Shown here: piece after piece, positions 7,144-9,028 of the stretch
How the letters are laid out: the number at the start of each line of letters is the position of its first letter
How positions within the stretch are numbered: position 1 is the stretch's first letter
Source of the DNA: Actinomycetota bacterium
Lineage (GTDB): Bacteria > Actinomycetota > Thermoleophilia > Solirubrobacterales > Solirubrobacteraceae
DNA length: 9,028 nt
Direction of reading: 5' to 3'
Assembly (NCBI GenBank): GCA_009699915.1
Contig: WLNG01000043.1
Span: 1 to 9,028 of the forward strand
Translations under genes and position numbers: made by a program
The notes under the pieces: model-generated
The model's input: the letters and a program-made list of their open reading frames with translations, nothing else
Told to the model about the DNA's origin: nothing
Database searches by the model: none

Positions 7144-8151
7144 ATGACGGTCGTCACACAGGCCAGCCGGGCAAGGACATGGCGCATCGCTGTTGCGCCT
7201 GCCGGGTTCGCTGCGCTGCTCTGCATCTTCTACGCCGATGCCTTTGTGCTCGGCGCGACGGGCTGGAAGGTGGTCGTCTTCCCTGCGCTCGCGATCCCGG
7301 CGCTCGTCGGGCTCGTGATCGCGGCGCGCACGTGCCGGGCGCAGCTCTCGTTCGATTCGCTCGATCCATCGCTGAGCCTGGCCGCGGCCGCAGCGTCGCT
7401 GGTGCTCTTGAGGACCGCGGATCTGACGCCGGTGCTCGCGATCGGGATCGTCGGCGTCGTCGCGGGCCTCGCGCAGTTGCATCCGCGCGTGGTCGGCGAC
7501 CGTTCGGGCTGCCTCTACGCCGGTTCGTTCGCCGGCGCGTGCTCGCCGCTGGTCTTCCCTGGCGCCGGCTGGGTCCTGGCCGCCGGCGCGCTCACCGGGC
7601 TCCTCTGGATGCTGCTCAAGGGAGTGCTCCCCGTGATCGGCGGGCGACTGGGCGCGACAGCGTTCTGCGCGGTCTTCCTCGTATGGATCGTCGCGACGGC
7701 CGGTGGCTGGGACGGGCCGGGGGTTTCGCCGACCCAGCTCGACGGTCTCGACCGAGCGCTCATCATCGCGGCAGCGCTCGTCGCCGCGCTGCTCACGCAC
7801 GGGCTCGCCGCCGCGGGCCCGATGAATCCGGTTCTCGCCTCGGCGCTGCCGACGGTCGTCGTCACGCTCTTGGCAGTGACGCTCGACGGGCCCGCGGGCA
7901 TCGAGGGGGCGGCGATCGCCTCCGCGTGGCTGACCGGCAGCTTCGTCGGGATGACCGGACGCGAGTGGACGGTGCGCAGGGGGCTGCTGCCGCTCGCCGG
8001 GCTGCTCACGGGGCTCTACGTGATCGGCTTCGAGCCGGAGCTCGGCGGGCTCGGCGGCGACCTCGGCACGACCGCCTGCATCGCGGTGTTGGCATCGCTC
8101 GGGCTGCTGGAGCACCTACGACGGCTGCGCGCTACTCCTCGACCGAGCTGA
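7144..8151 (+). CDS. Multi-pass integral membrane protein with internal repeat, unknown function
   Basis: I do not recognise the family. The 335-residue protein is strongly hydrophobic, with about 10-12 likely membrane segments. Two lie near residues 14-38 and 41-61. Then come two related blocks of roughly five segments each, about 76-187 and 203-323. The blocks match without gaps at an offset of 138 residues: GSFAG (127-131) with GSFVG (265-269), AGALTGL (147-153) with AGLLTGL (285-291), and GGRLGATA (166-173) with GGDLGTTA (304-311). I count 18 identities in 58 positions. This points to an ancient duplication, as in many transporters. ATG 7144 is chosen because it is 4 nt after metF's stop and precedes the first membrane segment; the frame is open further upstream but antisense-like and arginine-rich there. 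The tail is short and basic. A transporter role is inference only; its 3' end overlaps the converging hypothetical gene by 20 bp. Confidence 0.88.
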   Translation: MTVVTQASRARTWRIAVAPAGFAALLCIFYADAFVLGATGWKVVVFPALAIPALVGLVIAARTCRAQLSFDSLDPSLSLAAAAASLVLLRTADLTPVLAIGIVGVVAGLAQLHPRVVGDRSGCLYAGSFAGACSPLVFPGAGWVLAAGALTGLLWMLLKGVLPVIGGRLGATAFCAVFLVWIVATAGGWDGPGVSPTQLDGLDRALIIAAALVAALLTHGLAAAGPMNPVLASALPTVVVTLLAVTLDGPAGIEGAAIASAWLTGSFVGMTGREWTVRRGLLPLAGLLTGLYVIGFEPELGGLGGDLGTTACIAVLASLGLLEHLRRLRATPRPS

Positions 8152-8416
8152 TCTCCAGGCGCTCGGCGACGGCCGGCATGCCGTCGGGGCGCGTCCAGCG
8201 CACATCCACCGAGTCATCCTGCTTATAGGTGCCCACGCCGTAGGCGCCCAGCGCCCAGCGCCACTTGCTCACCTTGTCCTTGCGCAGGGGGCGCGAGAAG
8301 ACCAGCGCTCCATCGCGGATCTGGAAGTCGGCGCCCAGCGCCTGGGGGACTCCGTTCACGTAGACGTCGAACGGGGACCGCACGCCGGGCGGGAGGATCA
8401 CGATCGACCGGGCCAC
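8132..8416 (-). CDS. Hypothetical protein, 94 aa, beta-rich
   Basis: This small soluble-looking protein has no recognised named function. The first half reads FDVYVNGVPQALGADFQIRD followed by GALVFSRPLRKD. This is the pattern of a short beta domain in which a VYVNG strand and turn is followed by a DF/DY strand and an 'xLVFxxPL' strand. The second half, WRWALGAYGVGTYKQDDSVDVRW, continues as probable strands and ends in an acidic tail. The GTG at 8416 (VARSIVILPPGV) is preferred. Longer open sequence toward 8878 is antisense to the YgjP-like gene and low-complexity. A CATCAT box (+ strand 8424-8429) 7 nt before the GTG is a possible -10, with no ribosome site, so a leaderless start is plausible. 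It converges on the membrane gene with a 20-bp overlap and is divergent from the metallopeptidase gene across 45 bp. Moderately sure it is a gene; GTG start less so. Confidence 0.72.
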   Translation of the reverse strand: MARSIVILPPGVRSPFDVYVNGVPQALGADFQIRDGALVFSRPLRKDKVSKWRWALGAYGVGTYKQDDSVDVRWTRPDGMPAVAERLEISSVEE

Positions 8417-8448
8417 ATCACTGATGATGCCATGTCGGGCGCGCGGCG

Positions 8449-8454
8449 TAGCCT
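8449..8454 (+). promoter_or_regulatory. Candidate -10 box (TAGCCT) for the YgjP-like gene
   Basis: TAGCCT ends 7 nt before the GTG at 8462 in the 45-bp divergent gap, with no Shine-Dalgarno between. The geometry fits initiation at or next to the GTG. It is the same hexamer as the candidate box of the minus-strand SnoaL-MBL run. No clear -35. Confidence 0.4.
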
Positions 8455-8461
8455 CCGACGC

Positions 8462-9028
8462 GTGGCACGGTCCGATCCCGACTTCACCGTGCGGCGCTCC
8501 GATCGCGCCCGAGCGATCCGTGTGCGCGTTGAGCCCGATGGCGGACTGACGGTCACGCTTCCGCGCCGGGCCCGCGAGCGCGACGCGCGCGCGGCAGTGC
8601 ACGAGCTGGGGCCATGGATCGCCGAGCGCCGTGCCGAACTTGCAGCGGCGCGCAGCGTCATCCCGCGCCCACCGGGAACGGTCCCCTATCTCGGCACGAC
8701 CTTGCGGCTCGCCGCCGACCCGGAGCGCACGCGCGCTCACCGTCGCGGCGGCGTGCTGCACGTGCCGGGCGACGGGCCCGCGCAGATCGCGGCACTCGAA
8801 CGCTGGTACCGCCGGGCCGCACGCGCGGAGGTCGCCCCGCGCCTGGCGCGCGCGACCGCGGCGCTCGGCGTCGCCCATCGCGCCGTTGCGATCCGCGACC
8901 AGCGCACCCGCTGGGGCTCCTGCTCTTCACAGGGGGTGCTGTCGTTCAACTGGCGGCTGTTGCTCGGGCCGGAGGAGGTGTTCGAGTACGTCGTCTGGCA
9001 CGAGGCGTGCCACCTCGCGGTGATGGAC
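8462..9028 (+). CDS. YgjP/DUF45-type zinc metallopeptidase (3' truncated)
   Basis: The frame is open from a GTG at 8462 to the window's end; 189 residues are visible and no stop is reached. The N-terminal part (about 8-35) is a short beta region, RRSDRARAIRVRVEPDG then LTVTLPRRA, typical of the start of YgjP-like/DUF45 proteins. It is followed by a helix with PWIAERRAEL (51-60), a PYLGTTLRLAAD strand pair (75-86), and the signature RWGSCSSQGVLSFNWRLL (150-167). The zinc motif is VVWHEACHL (177-185), an HExxH with H180, E181 and H184; the third ligand should follow just beyond the window. Known members are SprT-like putative zinc peptidases whose substrates are largely undefined; some sit beside restriction genes, but no such gene is visible here. 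The GTG start gives the expected N-terminus and is preceded by a close TAGCCT box. Family assignment is firm. Confidence 0.9.
   Translation, partial: MARSDPDFTVRRSDRARAIRVRVEPDGGLTVTLPRRARERDARAAVHELGPWIAERRAELAAARSVIPRPPGTVPYLGTTLRLAADPERTRAHRRGGVLHVPGDGPAQIAALERWYRRAARAEVAPRLARATAALGVAHRAVAIRDQRTRWGSCSSQGVLSFNWRLLLGPEEVFEYVVWHEACHLAVMD

Noticed and set aside
5145..7226. The minus-strand frame of the SnoaL-MBL gene stays open for about 690 more codons upstream, antisense to the MBL hydrolase and metF genes.
   Set aside because: A strong GGAGG/GTG start fits at 5144. The upstream translation is Arg/Asp/Gly/Ala-rich with no family motifs, and lies opposite two clearly real genes; long antisense frames are expected at this GC content.
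7063..8115. A 350-codon minus-strand open frame opposite the membrane gene.
   Set aside because: The translation is almost entirely Arg/Glu/Gly/Ala-rich, typical of the antisense of a hydrophobic GC-rich gene, and it extends into metF.
8240..8345. Repeated CGCCCAG units suggesting a small tandem repeat.
   Set aside because: They are explained by codons for Trp-Ala-Leu-Gly-Ala in the 94-aa protein and are too few and irregular for a repeat array.
8417..8878. N-terminal extension of the 94-aa minus-strand gene.
   Set aside because: It lies fully antisense to the YgjP-like gene and is Arg/Ala-rich without motifs; the GTG at 8416 begins the coherent part.

Overview
This is a strongly GC-rich, densely packed chromosomal window with nearly every codon third position G or C, frequent GTG starts, and TANNNT-type -10 boxes close to start codons. 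Together with the protein types (a high-GC actinobacterial-style pyruvate kinase, MetF, an M29 aminopeptidase and an ABC1 kinase), this suggests an actinobacterium, perhaps Thermoleophilia/Solirubrobacterales. That placement is an impression from protein style, not a computed assignment. I see no rRNA, tRNA, insertion sequence, phage gene or CRISPR array. Gaps between genes are 72 bp or less, so no gene-free stretch exceeds 300 bases.

Layout: (1) The 3' part of an ABC1/UbiB-type atypical kinase gene (2-985, +) enters from the left and meets pyk convergently with 3 bp between stops. (2) A four-gene minus-strand run, 5144 down to 989, reads in transcription order: a SnoaL-like/metallo-beta-lactamase fusion, a 120-aa conserved-looking hypothetical protein, an M29 aminopeptidase and pyruvate kinase. 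The first three are translationally coupled (1-bp gap, then a 4-bp GTGA overlap). (3) A 72-bp divergent promoter region (5145-5216) separates this run from a plus-strand run: a second MBL-fold hydrolase with a C-terminal winged-helix-like tail (5217-6224), methylenetetrahydrofolate reductase metF (6246-7139), and a multi-pass membrane protein (7144-8151) starting 4 nt after metF. (4) A 94-aa hypothetical gene (8132-8416, -) overlaps the end of the membrane gene by 20 bp. It is divergent from a YgjP/DUF45-type zinc metallopeptidase gene (8462 to beyond the right edge, +), which runs off the window just after its HEACH motif.

Functionally this is mostly housekeeping and accessory metabolism: the last step of glycolysis, one-carbon (methyl-THF) supply, peptide turnover and two MBL hydrolases of unknown substrate. 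I do not see a defence system or biosynthetic cluster. The items most worth a second look are the membrane protein with an internal direct repeat at a constant 138-residue offset, coupled to metF; the SnoaL-MBL fusion facing another MBL gene; and a recurrent TANNNT box 7-9 nt before start codons, which suggests leaderless or near-leaderless transcripts.
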